Source: NaphS2 sp964588535 (lineage in GTDB: Bacteria; Desulfobacterota; DSM-4660; Desulfatiglandales; Desulfatiglandaceae). From it: a DNA stretch of 64,000 bases. Positions 26,350 through 35,314 of the stretch are shown piece by piece. The DNA lies in contig CAZPQA010000001.1 of NCBI GenBank assembly GCA_964588535.1, positions 46,270 through 110,269 on the forward strand, read 5' to 3'. Every line of letters begins with the position of its first letter. The first letter of the stretch is position 1. The position numbers and the translations under genes were made by a program. Below the pieces are notes generated by a model. That model was not told the DNA's origin. It saw only the letters and a program-made list of their open reading frames with translations, and made no database searches.

Positions 26350-26477
26350 TGATCATCGTTTCGGCCACCTTGCGCCACCTGTATGATTGTGGCCTTTTGT
26401 AGGGGCCGGTCTTGTGCCTGCCCTGATCAGGGCGCCCACAAGAGGCGGCCCTACAATCCTGGACCAAACGATGATCA
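26350..26477. repeat. 12-bp inverted repeat flanking a BIME-like REP pair
   Basis: TGATCATCGTTT (26350-26361) and its exact complement AAACGATGATCA (26466-26477) bracket a REP pair that starts TGTAGGGGCCGGTC (26398) and ends GGCGGCCCTACA (26455). The inner pair shows GGGC and CTTGTG/CACAAG complementarity with a central TGATCA. It lies in the 235-base gap between the AsmA-like and LPP20-like genes and could be a nested element. Confidence 0.75.
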
Positions 26478-26553
26478 AGACCGAAAAAATCAATCTGCCC
26501 GCCTGCCAGTGTTCCGGCGGACAGACCCCTTCAATTGTTTCGCCATCCAAAAA

Positions 26554-27495
26554 TTATTTCAGAAGAAAAACCACCTTGGCCTGCGCCAACAGGTTGCTTT
26601 TCTGATCACTGAGGTAAATGGCGGCGGCATCGTCAGGGGATACTTTGGCGTTGGTCATTTTGACCACCCCAACCCCTTTGATGATCATCGGTTTTTTGCT
26701 GCCCCAGCTTTGAAGCAGGGCTTTGGCTTTGCCGGGATCGGTGGTGAATCCACCGCAACCCCGTTCCACCAGGATAGCGCTTAAGATTTTAGACGGGTCA
26801 AAAACCACCTTTTCCCCATCGGTAACCACCGTATTGACCAGGGCAGGCCTGAAGTTGAAATCCCTCACATCTACGATAAGTCCGTCAAAAACAACGGCGG
26901 GGACTTCCTTCGCCACCGCTACGGTTTCCGTTACGGTGGCTGGTTTGCCCCCGATTTCCGGGACCTTTTTCTGAACCGTTTCCTCCACAACTTCGGCGCC
27001 CACCACTTTGGGAATCAATTTAGGTTTGTAGACATCTGTGGGCAGTGCAGGTGCCACCCGCTGAATCTTATTTTCTCTGATCAACGGCAGAATCACATCA
27101 TACAACCCGCCTTTTCCGCGAATGTGAAGTTTCATGCAAACTTCGGCATACCGTTGGTCATTGTGGTACTTTTCGCCGCATTTGATGGCGCCCCGCAGAA
27201 AGCCGCTGATGCTGGTGCGGATATCGTCCGACTGCAACATGCCGTCCCTTACGGTGGTTTGGCCGGAGAGGCGAAGCCCTTCCATGATTTCCAGCAGATC
27301 ACGCTGGGCGAGCACGGTGGCGGCCCTCACGGCTTTGAAACGGCTCTGCCCTCCCTCGGATACGCCGACGACCTGGATGTAGCCTTCTTCAAAAATCTGC
27401 ACGGGATCGGTTATGCTCTTCCATTCAGCCCACACACCCGGTATGAAAGCGAACATTGCCAAAAGCGCCAATATGGAACCCAATAATTTTTTCAT
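26554..27495 (-). CDS. LPP20/FlgP-like exported protein
   Basis: A 313-residue protein with a clear signal peptide (cleavage near GVWA). Residues about 38-160 resemble the LPP20 fold found in H. pylori LPP20 and the flagellar outer-membrane protein FlgP: YIQVVGVSEGG, KAVRAATVLAQRDLLEIMEG and the following EVCMKLHIRG. No lipobox cysteine is present. The second half (about 215-313) has DVRDFNFRPALVNTVV and a C-terminal beta-rich segment. FlgP forms part of the H-ring in Vibrio; no flagellar gene is near, so the function here is open. It is followed 15 bases upstream by the SLH lipoprotein gene. Confidence 0.75.
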   Translation of the reverse strand: MKKLLGSILALLAMFAFIPGVWAEWKSITDPVQIFEEGYIQVVGVSEGGQSRFKAVRAATVLAQRDLLEIMEGLRLSGQTTVRDGMLQSDDIRTSISGFLRGAIKCGEKYHNDQRYAEVCMKLHIRGKGGLYDVILPLIRENKIQRVAPALPTDVYKPKLIPKVVGAEVVEETVQKKVPEIGGKPATVTETVAVAKEVPAVVFDGLIVDVRDFNFRPALVNTVVTDGEKVVFDPSKILSAILVERGCGGFTTDPGKAKALLQSWGSKKPMIIKGVGVVKMTNAKVSPDDAAAIYLSDQKSNLLAQAKVVFLLK

Positions 27496-27510
27496 GGTAA
27501 ATCTCCTTTC

Positions 27511-28713
27511 CTAGTGTATGTTCATTACATTTCTTAACCGCATGACCGACTGAAGCAACTCCGCGCCGTCCGTGTTTTCATCGGGCCTGAAAGCCCCTGA
27601 GAGATCGGGCGCCATGAGGCCCCGGGTGACCGAATTGGTAACCGCGTTGTAATAGGACGATGTGGGTGAAACATCAGGGTAGGGTGAGTTTGTCTGACCA
27701 TAATACCTGCTGGCCAGTGATTTATCCCCAGTGATTTTGATCAGTATATCTTCCAGCACAAAGGCCAGTTGTTTTCTGGTGATGGGTTTGGTGGGATAGA
27801 AGAGGTACGCTCTGGAGGTGCTGTCATACATGGGCTCAAGTCCTCGCAGTCCCCATTTAACGACGATGAGAATCTCAGGTTTGAAAAGATTGTCCCGTAT
27901 ATCCGCCGGAACGAAAGCAGCAGGATCCTTTTTCTGAGGCGCTGCAATCCGGCCGGCCAGAAAACGATCCAGATGAATCTCATCCACCAGCAGGGCCGCC
28001 ACATCCGCTCTTGAAACCTGGTCTTTTACGGCGATGCGCTTGGCCACATTGGTAAGGGTATAACCGGAGGATGCCCGCACGATTTTGTGTACCCTCCTGA
28101 ACAGTATTTCAGCAGGCTCGTGCCAGCGCCCCGGCGGAGCGGACATGACTTTTGAGAGCATATCCTCCGACTTTCGGAACTGATAGTCTGCGAAATAGGC
28201 TTTTCCCATAAAGTAAGGGGCAGCCTCTTTGCTTCGGTAGTAGGGCAGTTCCGCCACCTTCACTTCATCTAAGTCCATGCTGTCTTCGTAGCAGTCTTCG
28301 GCTTCACCGATCCATTTTTTGGGTCTTGCGCGGGTGTAAACGCGAATACCGGTGACTTCAGCAATAAATTCCTGAGAATCTCCTTCAGCTTCATCTTGGG
28401 CATCATCCAAAAGATCCAACGCCCGTTTGAGTTCCACCGACTTGTGTTCCCCGTCGCTTTCGGCTTTGGTACGGCAGGCGGCCGCAAGCGCTCGACCCGC
28501 CAGGGCGGGGGGGTAATCCGGTTCCAGTTTCAGGGCCCGTTGAAAGCGGGCATCGGCCCCATTCACATCCCCTTTGTCAATCATTTCCATCCCCATGAGG
28601 TAATGGTGTGCCGGGTTGTCTTCATCCGAGATGGGGGCCAGTTTCTTGGTGGCGCAACCACTCACCAGCCAGACAAAACTCAAGAAAAACATCAGCAAAA
28701 AATATCTACGCAT
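27511..28713 (-). CDS. Lipoprotein with TPR-like and SLH-type domains
   Basis: A 400-residue product with lipobox VSGC at residue 20. The middle part has helical repeats (HHYLMGMEMIDKGDVNGADARF begins a TPR). The last third resembles S-layer homology repeats: FYPTKPITRKQLAFVLEDIL and SPYPDVSPTSSYYNAVTNSV followed by AFRPDENTDGAELLQSV. SLH repeats bind peptidoglycan-linked polymers, so the protein may connect the outer membrane and wall. The specific function is unknown. Confidence 0.75.
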   Translation of the reverse strand: MRRYFLLMFFLSFVWLVSGCATKKLAPISDEDNPAHHYLMGMEMIDKGDVNGADARFQRALKLEPDYPPALAGRALAAACRTKAESDGEHKSVELKRALDLLDDAQDEAEGDSQEFIAEVTGIRVYTRARPKKWIGEAEDCYEDSMDLDEVKVAELPYYRSKEAAPYFMGKAYFADYQFRKSEDMLSKVMSAPPGRWHEPAEILFRRVHKIVRASSGYTLTNVAKRIAVKDQVSRADVAALLVDEIHLDRFLAGRIAAPQKKDPAAFVPADIRDNLFKPEILIVVKWGLRGLEPMYDSTSRAYLFYPTKPITRKQLAFVLEDILIKITGDKSLASRYYGQTNSPYPDVSPTSSYYNAVTNSVTRGLMAPDLSGAFRPDENTDGAELLQSVMRLRNVMNIH

Positions 28714-28749
28714 TGCTCTACCTCCCTCATTAAAAAAATTGTCAAAAGA

Positions 28750-30093
28750 TCACGCTTGTTGATTTTTCAGTTTTTCCTCCATTGCGGCCACCGCTTCGAG
28801 ATAGTCGCTGTATTCGCTCACCAGAGACTTCTGGCTCATGGCATAGCCCAGAATCGAAGCGTAGTTGACGGGCAGATTTGCCAGCCGTTTGTTCATGAGT
28901 CTGGCCCGTTCCGGTGGCATGGGTTGTGACGCGACCCCCTGGTTGGCCAGGGAGACGCTGTCGCTGTTAATCTGCACGGATCCCATCTGTGCAAAAACGA
29001 TCATGTCGTCGGCCATTTTGACGGTCAAGGCAAACATGGCCGTTGAAATTTCATCGAAGCCTTGGCTGATGAACCGGGTAACCTCCAGCAGTTTCTTGGC
29101 TATGATGATCTTTTCAGGCGTTGGTTCCAGAGTGGAGATGGCGGTTTCATATAACTTCTTTTGAACAGCAATGAGTTCATCCACGGCGGTTTCCAGTGCC
29201 TCTTCTTCTTTTTCAAGCCGGTTCTCCTCGTCGGAAGAGAGGTTTTTTTCCTCAAGTCTTGTCTGGATGCTTTTGAGTTCCGTTTCCGTCGCCTCCAGAT
29301 CCGCATCCACCCTCGCCGCCTCATCGCGGATGTGGTCGGGAAAAAGGGCGTAAAAAACCGTTTTGAAGGGACCTAAGATTTCACCTTTCACAATACGGAG
29401 GCAGTCCGGAGAGATTTTCAGGTCCTCCCATGCATCCAATCCACCCTTGTCAAGCAGGTATTCATAGAGCATCTCTTCTGTTGGCCGACTGAAGAACGGG
29501 CAATCATTTCGCTCCCTGAACTCCCGGCATTCACCGGATCCGGGCACAAGGTGCTCAAATCTCTGGCTGTAGAAAGGGCATTTGCAGCCGAAGGGGTAAT
29601 AACTGATCACCCATTTGCCATGTTCATACTTTCGGCCCATTTCCTCAGCACCGTCCATAATCAGTTTGTTGCGGGCAGCAATCAGGACCCGGGCCAGCAA
29701 GGCCTGAACGCCGGTACTGTTGCCGCTTAAAACATTAAAGTACATGGATGGGCTGTAGATGCTGTAAAAAGCAAAGTCCTTTTTCAAAAGTTTCGTTAAA
29801 CAATCTTTGTATGCCTCATACCGCTCCTCCTCCCCTTCGCGGGGCGTTGCGGAATAGTCGTTTAAAACGGAAGGCCAGGGGTCATCTAGCGAGATGGGGA
29901 CCCGCTCAAGGATAATCTGATTCAGCTTGGTCAGGGCAGCCAATTCGTCCAGAAATACCAGGTCCATCTCAAGTTCCATAACCGGATTGGTGTTTTTGGT
30001 GATTTCAATGCCGGTAACACTTTCAATGGCCTTCATGCACCCTGACAAAACAAACAGCGCCATGAACAGCCAAACCATCTTTTGCATTACCAT
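28750..30093 (-). CDS. Lipoprotein with coiled coil, function unknown
   Basis: A 447-residue product with lipobox LSGC near residue 19. It has a cysteine-containing middle segment (PFGCKCPFYS ... GECREFRERNDCPFF) and a long charged coiled coil at about 275-335 (ATETELKSIQTRLEEKNLSS). I do not recognise the family. The four cysteine-rich residues near 170-200 could form disulfides in the periplasm. It is co-directional with the neighbouring lipoprotein genes, 36 bases upstream of the SLH lipoprotein gene. Confidence 0.7.
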   Translation of the reverse strand: MVMQKMVWLFMALFVLSGCMKAIESVTGIEITKNTNPVMELEMDLVFLDELAALTKLNQIILERVPISLDDPWPSVLNDYSATPREGEEERYEAYKDCLTKLLKKDFAFYSIYSPSMYFNVLSGNSTGVQALLARVLIAARNKLIMDGAEEMGRKYEHGKWVISYYPFGCKCPFYSQRFEHLVPGSGECREFRERNDCPFFSRPTEEMLYEYLLDKGGLDAWEDLKISPDCLRIVKGEILGPFKTVFYALFPDHIRDEAARVDADLEATETELKSIQTRLEEKNLSSDEENRLEKEEEALETAVDELIAVQKKLYETAISTLEPTPEKIIIAKKLLEVTRFISQGFDEISTAMFALTVKMADDMIVFAQMGSVQINSDSVSLANQGVASQPMPPERARLMNKRLANLPVNYASILGYAMSQKSLVSEYSDYLEAVAAMEEKLKNQQA

Positions 30094-30130
30094 TCACCTT
30101 TATGCCGTTCACCTTATATGATAGACCGGC

Positions 30131-31099
30131 TCAGTAACCGGTGGGCGCTTTATAGCGGTCCCTTTCCTGGCGTGTGTCACCCTGAGCACTGCCGGAAACG
30201 AAGAATGCTTCCACCTCGTATGAAACCTCCCGGCTGGCCCTCTGCATATCGCCATCGCCCGGCGCAAGACTTGCAGCTCTTCGGTAGTACTTCTCCGCCT
30301 CCTGAAGATAACGGGCCTGGGTTTCCTGTTTGATTGCCCTTTTCCAAGCCATACATTCAACTGCAACACCGGCGTTGTAAAGCAGATCGGCATCTTTGCA
30401 GTCAGGGCTTTTCACAACGGGCTTAATGGCCTCATAAGCCCCGCGGCAGTTGCCGCCGTCAATCATTTGTCCCGATTTTTCCACCAGTTCATCCCCCCCG
30501 GTCTTCACGGGGCGCAGCACGGTGCGCTTTACCGGCACAAATTGTCTGACCGCCCGGCGCACCGCCTCCTTGATCATTTTTCCCTTTAATTTTCGAGGGG
30601 AGAGCAGGGTTTCCGGTTTGTAGGATGGGGCTTCATATTGCTTTCCGATTGAAATGGGTTCCGTGGTTGCGCAATCGATGAGACCCATCTGCCGAATGTT
30701 GATGTTGGCTTCAAAAACGCCTTTTCGGGTGATGCGGTTTTTATTTTTCTGATCGGTCACGGACAATTCGAGTACATCAATGGAAAGATTCGGATATTCC
30801 CCTTCCATGGGGGGGATTCCGATCGGGTTGATAACCCGGGTCTCACTCAGCACTGAACGGGCGAACTGGGTAATCAATTTTTTTTCTTTCGCACCGGCCT
30901 GTCCCGAAATGGTTTCCGGGCCCACATACATAAAGGATATGCCTTTGCTTTGAGGCGTGGAGCAGGCCAGGGATGCGGTCTCCACATTGGGCCGATACAC
31001 CTTAACGAGGGCCCCCGTTTGGGAAGGCCCTGTGGAACCACAGGACAACAGAAGCAGAGAGGAAACGAATAACGTTAACGTGAGCAGGCAACGCTTCAT
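30131..31099 (-). CDS. Lipoprotein with C-terminal TPR-like region, function unknown
   Basis: A 322-residue product with signal peptide and lipobox LLSC near residue 20. Residues about 55-200 form a mixed alpha/beta domain (ITQFARSVLSETRVINPIGI), possibly related to the CsgG/LptE-like lipoprotein group. Residues about 215-300 look like two TPRs (AYEAIKPVVKSPDCKDADLL, YLQEAEKYYRRAASLAPGDG). Its ATG is one base after the stop of the FlgT-like gene, so the two are coupled. No firm family assignment. Confidence 0.7.
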   Translation of the reverse strand: MKRCLLTLTLFVSSLLLLSCGSTGPSQTGALVKVYRPNVETASLACSTPQSKGISFMYVGPETISGQAGAKEKKLITQFARSVLSETRVINPIGIPPMEGEYPNLSIDVLELSVTDQKNKNRITRKGVFEANINIRQMGLIDCATTEPISIGKQYEAPSYKPETLLSPRKLKGKMIKEAVRRAVRQFVPVKRTVLRPVKTGGDELVEKSGQMIDGGNCRGAYEAIKPVVKSPDCKDADLLYNAGVAVECMAWKRAIKQETQARYLQEAEKYYRRAASLAPGDGDMQRASREVSYEVEAFFVSGSAQGDTRQERDRYKAPTGY

Positions 31100-31100
31100 T

Positions 31101-32252
31101 CTAGTATCCCCCGGTTGCTTCCCCGTTAAATGTGACTCTGTAACCTACTTTTTCACCGGATTTAAGTGGAAGACGGGTTTTCTGGATCTCTCTGCGCACG
31201 ATTTTTCTGACGGACGTGGGGTCCGCTTCACCGATTATCTCAAACTCAATATAATTTCCCGTTTGTCGAGCAACGCGAGATCTCCAGCCGAGCTCTTCCA
31301 GAATGTCCTCCATTTTGTTCTGATTTTTCCTGGAGATGTTTTTGAAAATAAGGGTGACGTATTTCGGACCGCTGAACCGTTTGACGATTTTCTTGACCAG
31401 ATTCGCTACGGCCCGTGGCCCTATTTTAATGGCCGCCCGCGATATGCCGTCCTGTATGGCGTAATCCCCCCCACGGCTGATGGTTTTGTCCCTGTCTTGC
31501 ACATTGGCGAACAGCGCCCCTGTTGTGGTATCAAAGGCTCGCAGATTCAATGTGCACATCAGGAGAAAAAACCCATCGTTAGTGGGTCTTCTGGCACCGT
31601 CCAGGCTGACGATCACGACGCAGTCGCCGGTTTCCTGCCGGCCGATTTCTATGGCGGTCGCCTCGTCCGCCACCATCTCAGCGCTTTTGCCTTTAATCCG
31701 TCTGATCTGTTCCGGCAGAAACACCCTGAAGCCATACGCCGCCAGTTTGTCCTGAACGAGCCCCATGATGGTTTGAACCCCTTTGGAATTGTAAGGCAGA
31801 TCAAAACCGGACTGGGGTAAATAAACCACAACAACTTTTCGTTCATCAAATTTGGTTTGCTGAAAGATCTGCTGTTGTTTGGGATCATTTAAGAAATCAT
31901 CTACGGCGCCTTTCAATTTGTAGTCATCCACGGTGACGGCCAATTTCACTTTATAGACGTCCGTGACAGGGTCTTTTCCTTCCGCCAGAACATTGTAGTT
32001 TTTGACGTATCCGGCGCTGGCCGAAGCGATCCGGTCCCAGATCAATTTTCCATTGGTTACCTGGGTGTCGGATTTGACCAGGGTTCCCAGAGCCTGCTCC
32101 ACAGCAACCCGGATTCCGTTGTTAATGGCTTCCTGACGGGTTCTCCCTTCACCAACGCTGGTGGTTTCAATGGCCCAGCTCATGGTGGCCATCGACAGAA
32201 AAACCAGCCATGCAACCGCTATGAAAAGCTTGGTTTTGCCTCTTTTTTCCAT
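31101..32252 (-). CDS. FlgT-N-like exported protein
   Basis: A 383-residue protein with a signal peptide (cleavage near TMSWA). Residues 30-120 match the FlgT N-terminal domain pattern: SVGEGRTRQEAINNGIRVAV, EQALGTLV, a variable loop, AGYVKNYNVL and YKVKLAVTVDDYKLKGAV. A middle domain (about 135-290) resembles a CsgG/TolB-like alpha-beta domain, and the C-terminus (about 300-383) is a small alpha-beta domain with GNYIEFEIIGEADPTSVRKI. FlgT belongs to the sodium-driven flagellar H-ring in Vibrio. A 5' copy of this gene appears fused in the gene at 34531-35298. Confidence 0.78.
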   Translation of the reverse strand: MEKRGKTKLFIAVAWLVFLSMATMSWAIETTSVGEGRTRQEAINNGIRVAVEQALGTLVKSDTQVTNGKLIWDRIASASAGYVKNYNVLAEGKDPVTDVYKVKLAVTVDDYKLKGAVDDFLNDPKQQQIFQQTKFDERKVVVVYLPQSGFDLPYNSKGVQTIMGLVQDKLAAYGFRVFLPEQIRRIKGKSAEMVADEATAIEIGRQETGDCVVIVSLDGARRPTNDGFFLLMCTLNLRAFDTTTGALFANVQDRDKTISRGGDYAIQDGISRAAIKIGPRAVANLVKKIVKRFSGPKYVTLIFKNISRKNQNKMEDILEELGWRSRVARQTGNYIEFEIIGEADPTSVRKIVRREIQKTRLPLKSGEKVGYRVTFNGEATGGY

Positions 32253-32780
32253 TTTTTTCTCCTTTATCGTTCAAAATTGGGTTAATTAAGAAACATTTTT
32301 TGACTTTTCATCCAGATTACGGGGTGTTTCATAATACTTTGTTTTGGTGATCAGAATCGATCTTAAAGAGGATACCGCTTTTAGAAGCTTTGGAGGAGGC
32401 ATTCCAGATGGGATTGGAAAATCGGATCTGGGTTTGTTAAGCCCCGGAAATTTTCCCTGGCAATTCCCCGTTTCTCTGACTCTTTTGGTCAAATTGACGT
32501 ATGTCATGAGAGAATCCCTTGCCTTCGAATAGAAAAAATAGTTTATTAGACTTTATGGACCTGTTCCAGGGCATTCGATCTCTTTTTTGATGGTGATTTT
32601 ATGTTATCCGCATGGGAATATCAAGGAAAAATCTTAGCCCCCCCTCAGTATGGGTAATATCATGAAAATGGACCGGCAAGTGACCCGGGGGCAGCCCTAT
32701 TATTACCTTGACCTACAATCGCCACCTCCGTATGATCTTCTTTGAAATGGCGGGTTTTTTGTCCCTTTGGGAGAAGGTGC
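32253..32780. other. 528-base divergent intergenic region
   Basis: It separates the minus-strand lipoprotein cluster from the plus-strand phospholipase D-like gene, so it should contain promoters for both. AT-rich stretches are present, but no pair of -35/-10 boxes stands out. Short open frames here have no ribosome binding sites or recognisable motifs. GGAGGAGGC at 32391-32399 is not followed by a usable start. Confidence 0.5.
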
Positions 32781-34433
32781 ATGAAGCGAGTATTTTCAAT
32801 AGTGCTTACCATCATTTTTGCTGCAGGTCTGGCCGGTTGTTTTCAAAAAAAAGCCCCGTTGCCTGGTGTGACTGTCTATGGGGATTCTAAGATTGCCACA
32901 ATCAAAAACAAAAAAAATAATGGGCCGAGCGGAGAGTTAGTGAATTGGTCTGTATTTGGGCCGGCAAAGGAATTTGAAGGAAGCCCTTTGTCAATCATTG
33001 GCCGAAACGGACTGTTTGAAGTTCGATCTTTCGAAAAAAACCGCATTGCCGTTTTATCTAACGGCGATGCGTCGTTCTCCGAGAGAATCAAATCATTGAT
33101 GAGGGCCGATACATCCATTCGGATTCAAGCCTTAACTTTCAAGGGGGATGAATCCGGCCTCTATATTTCTGAAATAATGAAGTATAAGAGGGCCCAGGGG
33201 TTGGATGTGATGGTTATTGTGGATGCCTTTAGCAATCTGGATATGCAAACCAAACGGATGTATTTCGATTTGCAGCAGCATGGAATTAACGTGGAGGGTT
33301 ATGAAATTCCGGGTCTTGAATGGGTCAATGAGATTTCAGTTGACAAAAATGATCCTCTGGATGGCTCTATTGATTTGAATAAGCGATTTCATGAAAAGAT
33401 GTGGATCATAGACGGGGAAACCGACCATGGGGTTGCTATTGTGGGCGGTTTGAACATCGGGAATGAGTATTTCAGGGTTGATCCTTCAAATCCCACTCAA
33501 TACTGGCGCGACCAGGACGTTATCGTGAAAGGAGCCGTCGTCAAGGACATGGTGACGGCATTTGATCGCAACTATGAGTACTTTCAGAAGATAAAAGAGA
33601 GCCGGGGAATAGCCAACACCGATCGATACTGGGAAGCGACAAGGGGAATGCTTGAAAGGCTTGAAAAATGGGATGCGAAAAGAGAATTCCTTGACAAGTT
33701 TGGAAAGGTTGAGCTGGACTATAAAACTGAACCTCGGCTGAGGCAACGCGTGGCGCATATGGCAGAGCTGCCGGTTAAGCTGAAATTTGAATACGCACGC
33801 AGCCGTTTTTTTCAAAATAGGCCACGGTTTGAAGAGTCCTACATTTCACAGGCCTATTTGAAACTGATTCGTGATGCCAGACAAGAGGTTCTCATTGGCA
33901 ATGCCTACTTTGTTCCCACCGCCGAGTTTATAGACGCGGTTAAAGATGCGGCAAGAAGATGCGTTAAAGTGGTTATCCTTACCAACAGCTCGGATACAAA
34001 TGATCTTCCTGACATCACAATTGTGGGTCGAGGCTATTACAAACAACTCATGGACGTCAACTTGGAGCCCCCTGTCAAAAATTGCCCATGTGAAGACTCC
34101 GGGGTTCAGATCTGGGAGTGGCAGGGACGCAGGGCTGGGGAAAAGAACCGTAAACAGGGGACCTTTCACGCCAAATACGCCGTTTTTGACCGTGTGGTGT
34201 CATTGGTTGGTTCTCATAACCTGGGTCCTCGGAGCGAAAAACTCAATAGTGAAACAGCAATAATCTACGAGAGCAGACCGTTATCCGAACGGTTGGCTCA
34301 TATCTTTTATGGCAATGACCTGGTTTTCAGCAAACAAATTTCCAGCGCGGAAGCCGATGAGTTTCACAAGCCTTCAAAAACCTTCTATTGGCTGAGGAAA
34401 AAATTCGGAAGTCTGTTTGAAGAACATTTCTAG
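32781..34433 (+). CDS. Phospholipase D-like lipoprotein with two HKD motifs
   Basis: The ATG at 32781, after GAGAAGG, gives 550 residues with lipobox LAGC near residue 20. The two PLD active-site motifs are H204-x-K-x4-D in FHEKMWIIDGE followed by GGLNIGNEYF, and H463-x-K-x4-D in FHAKYAVFDR followed by GSHNLGPRS. PLD-family enzymes hydrolyse or transfer phosphodiester bonds (phospholipids, cardiolipin synthesis) through a covalent histidine intermediate. As an anchored periplasmic protein it may act on envelope lipids; the substrate is not evident. An upstream ATG adds 13 residues and is less likely. Confidence 0.88.
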   Translation: MKRVFSIVLTIIFAAGLAGCFQKKAPLPGVTVYGDSKIATIKNKKNNGPSGELVNWSVFGPAKEFEGSPLSIIGRNGLFEVRSFEKNRIAVLSNGDASFSERIKSLMRADTSIRIQALTFKGDESGLYISEIMKYKRAQGLDVMVIVDAFSNLDMQTKRMYFDLQQHGINVEGYEIPGLEWVNEISVDKNDPLDGSIDLNKRFHEKMWIIDGETDHGVAIVGGLNIGNEYFRVDPSNPTQYWRDQDVIVKGAVVKDMVTAFDRNYEYFQKIKESRGIANTDRYWEATRGMLERLEKWDAKREFLDKFGKVELDYKTEPRLRQRVAHMAELPVKLKFEYARSRFFQNRPRFEESYISQAYLKLIRDARQEVLIGNAYFVPTAEFIDAVKDAARRCVKVVILTNSSDTNDLPDITIVGRGYYKQLMDVNLEPPVKNCPCEDSGVQIWEWQGRRAGEKNRKQGTFHAKYAVFDRVVSLVGSHNLGPRSEKLNSETAIIYESRPLSERLAHIFYGNDLVFSKQISSAEADEFHKPSKTFYWLRKKFGSLFEEHF

Positions 34434-34435
34434 TA

Positions 34436-34454
34436 GGGGCCGGGGTCAGCCCTT
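34436..34454. repeat. Partial REP-like fragment
   Basis: GTAGGGGCCGGGGTCAGCC, directly after the stop of the phospholipase D-like gene, has the GTAGGGGC head of the REP family but no complementary second half. It may be a decayed copy. Confidence 0.4.
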
Positions 34455-34530
34455 GTTAATTATTAGACTCCAGATCTTTTGACCCCACCCTTCAGACGTG
34501 TGGAAATGGGGGCTCTTTAAATCGCCTTCT

Positions 34531-35298
34531 TTATGCCCCTGCATCAACTTCGTCTGTATCCGGGTCACCAATATTCTGGTTATTTTTATGCCGCCCTTGA
34601 ACGGGGGGGTGAGTATCTTTATGACGATTATCGCGTTGATATTCATCAGACGAAGGTGTGACGGGAGTTGAATGTTTCGTCGTTTGTTTGGTAGAAGTTT
34701 CTACTTGAGGCACGGATTTCCGCTCAAGACTGAAACGCAAGGTAGCATCCCCCCCCGGTTCCAGCTTTACCCACATCTTCTGAGACTTATAGCCATCGCC
34801 GGAAACCTCCGCGTGGTACCACCTGCCCGGATCAAGTGCCATCCCCTGGTGAAACCTCGGCCCTACATAGACCACAACGACTTTTCGCTCATCAAATTTG
34901 GTTTGCTGAAAGGTCTGCAGCTGCAAGGGGTCGTTTAAAAAATCATCCACCGCACCCTTTATTTTGTAATCGTCCACATTAACGGTCAGTTTAACTTTAT
35001 AGACGTCCCTAATAGGGTCCTTTCCTTCCAACAGAACATTGTAGTTTTTAACAAATCCGGCGCCGGCCGAAGCGATGTGATCCCATACCGGTTTTCCATT
35101 GTTCACCCGGGAGTCGGATTTGGCCATTGTCCCCAAAGCCTGCTCCACAGCCACCCGAATACCATTGTTAATGGCTTCCTGACGGGTTCTCCCTTCTCCA
35201 ATGCTGGTGGTTTCACTGGCCCAACTCATGGTAACCATAGACAGAAAAACCAGCCATGCAGCCGCTGAAAAAAGATGGATTTTTCTTCTTTTGTCCAT
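34531..35298 (-). CDS. Chimeric FlgT-N/PEGA exported protein
   Basis: The ATG at 35298, with AAGGAG upstream, gives 255 residues. Residues 1-144 closely copy the protein at 31101-32252, including the signal peptide and the stretch ending KFDERKVVVVY. From residue 145 it changes to FHQGMALDPG and continues as a PEGA-like module (to about 205, DATLRFSLERKSVP) matching those of the neighbouring caspase-type protein, ending with the same hydrophilic tail (SSDEYQRDN, DAGA). A 16-residue histidine-rich addition (PPVQGRHKNNQN) interrupts the tail. It lies 16 bases after the caspase-type gene on the same strand. A recombinational fusion is the simplest reading. Confidence 0.8.
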   Translation of the reverse strand: MDKRRKIHLFSAAAWLVFLSMVTMSWASETTSIGEGRTRQEAINNGIRVAVEQALGTMAKSDSRVNNGKPVWDHIASAGAGFVKNYNVLLEGKDPIRDVYKVKLTVNVDDYKIKGAVDDFLNDPLQLQTFQQTKFDERKVVVVYVGPRFHQGMALDPGRWYHAEVSGDGYKSQKMWVKLEPGGDATLRFSLERKSVPQVETSTKQTTKHSTPVTPSSDEYQRDNRHKDTHPPVQGRHKNNQNIGDPDTDEVDAGA

Positions 35299-35314
35299 TT
35301 TTCTCCTTAATTCT

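Noticed and set aside
32286..32532. Short frames on both strands in the divergent spacer upstream of the phospholipase D-like gene
   Set aside because: No ribosome binding site, no motif and overlapping frames on opposite strands; most likely chance.
34446..34646. Short minus-strand frame starting MNINAII downstream of the chimeric gene
   Set aside because: It is an out-of-frame reading of the duplicated tail shared with the caspase-type gene; a similar N-terminal frame appears upstream of the chimeric gene.
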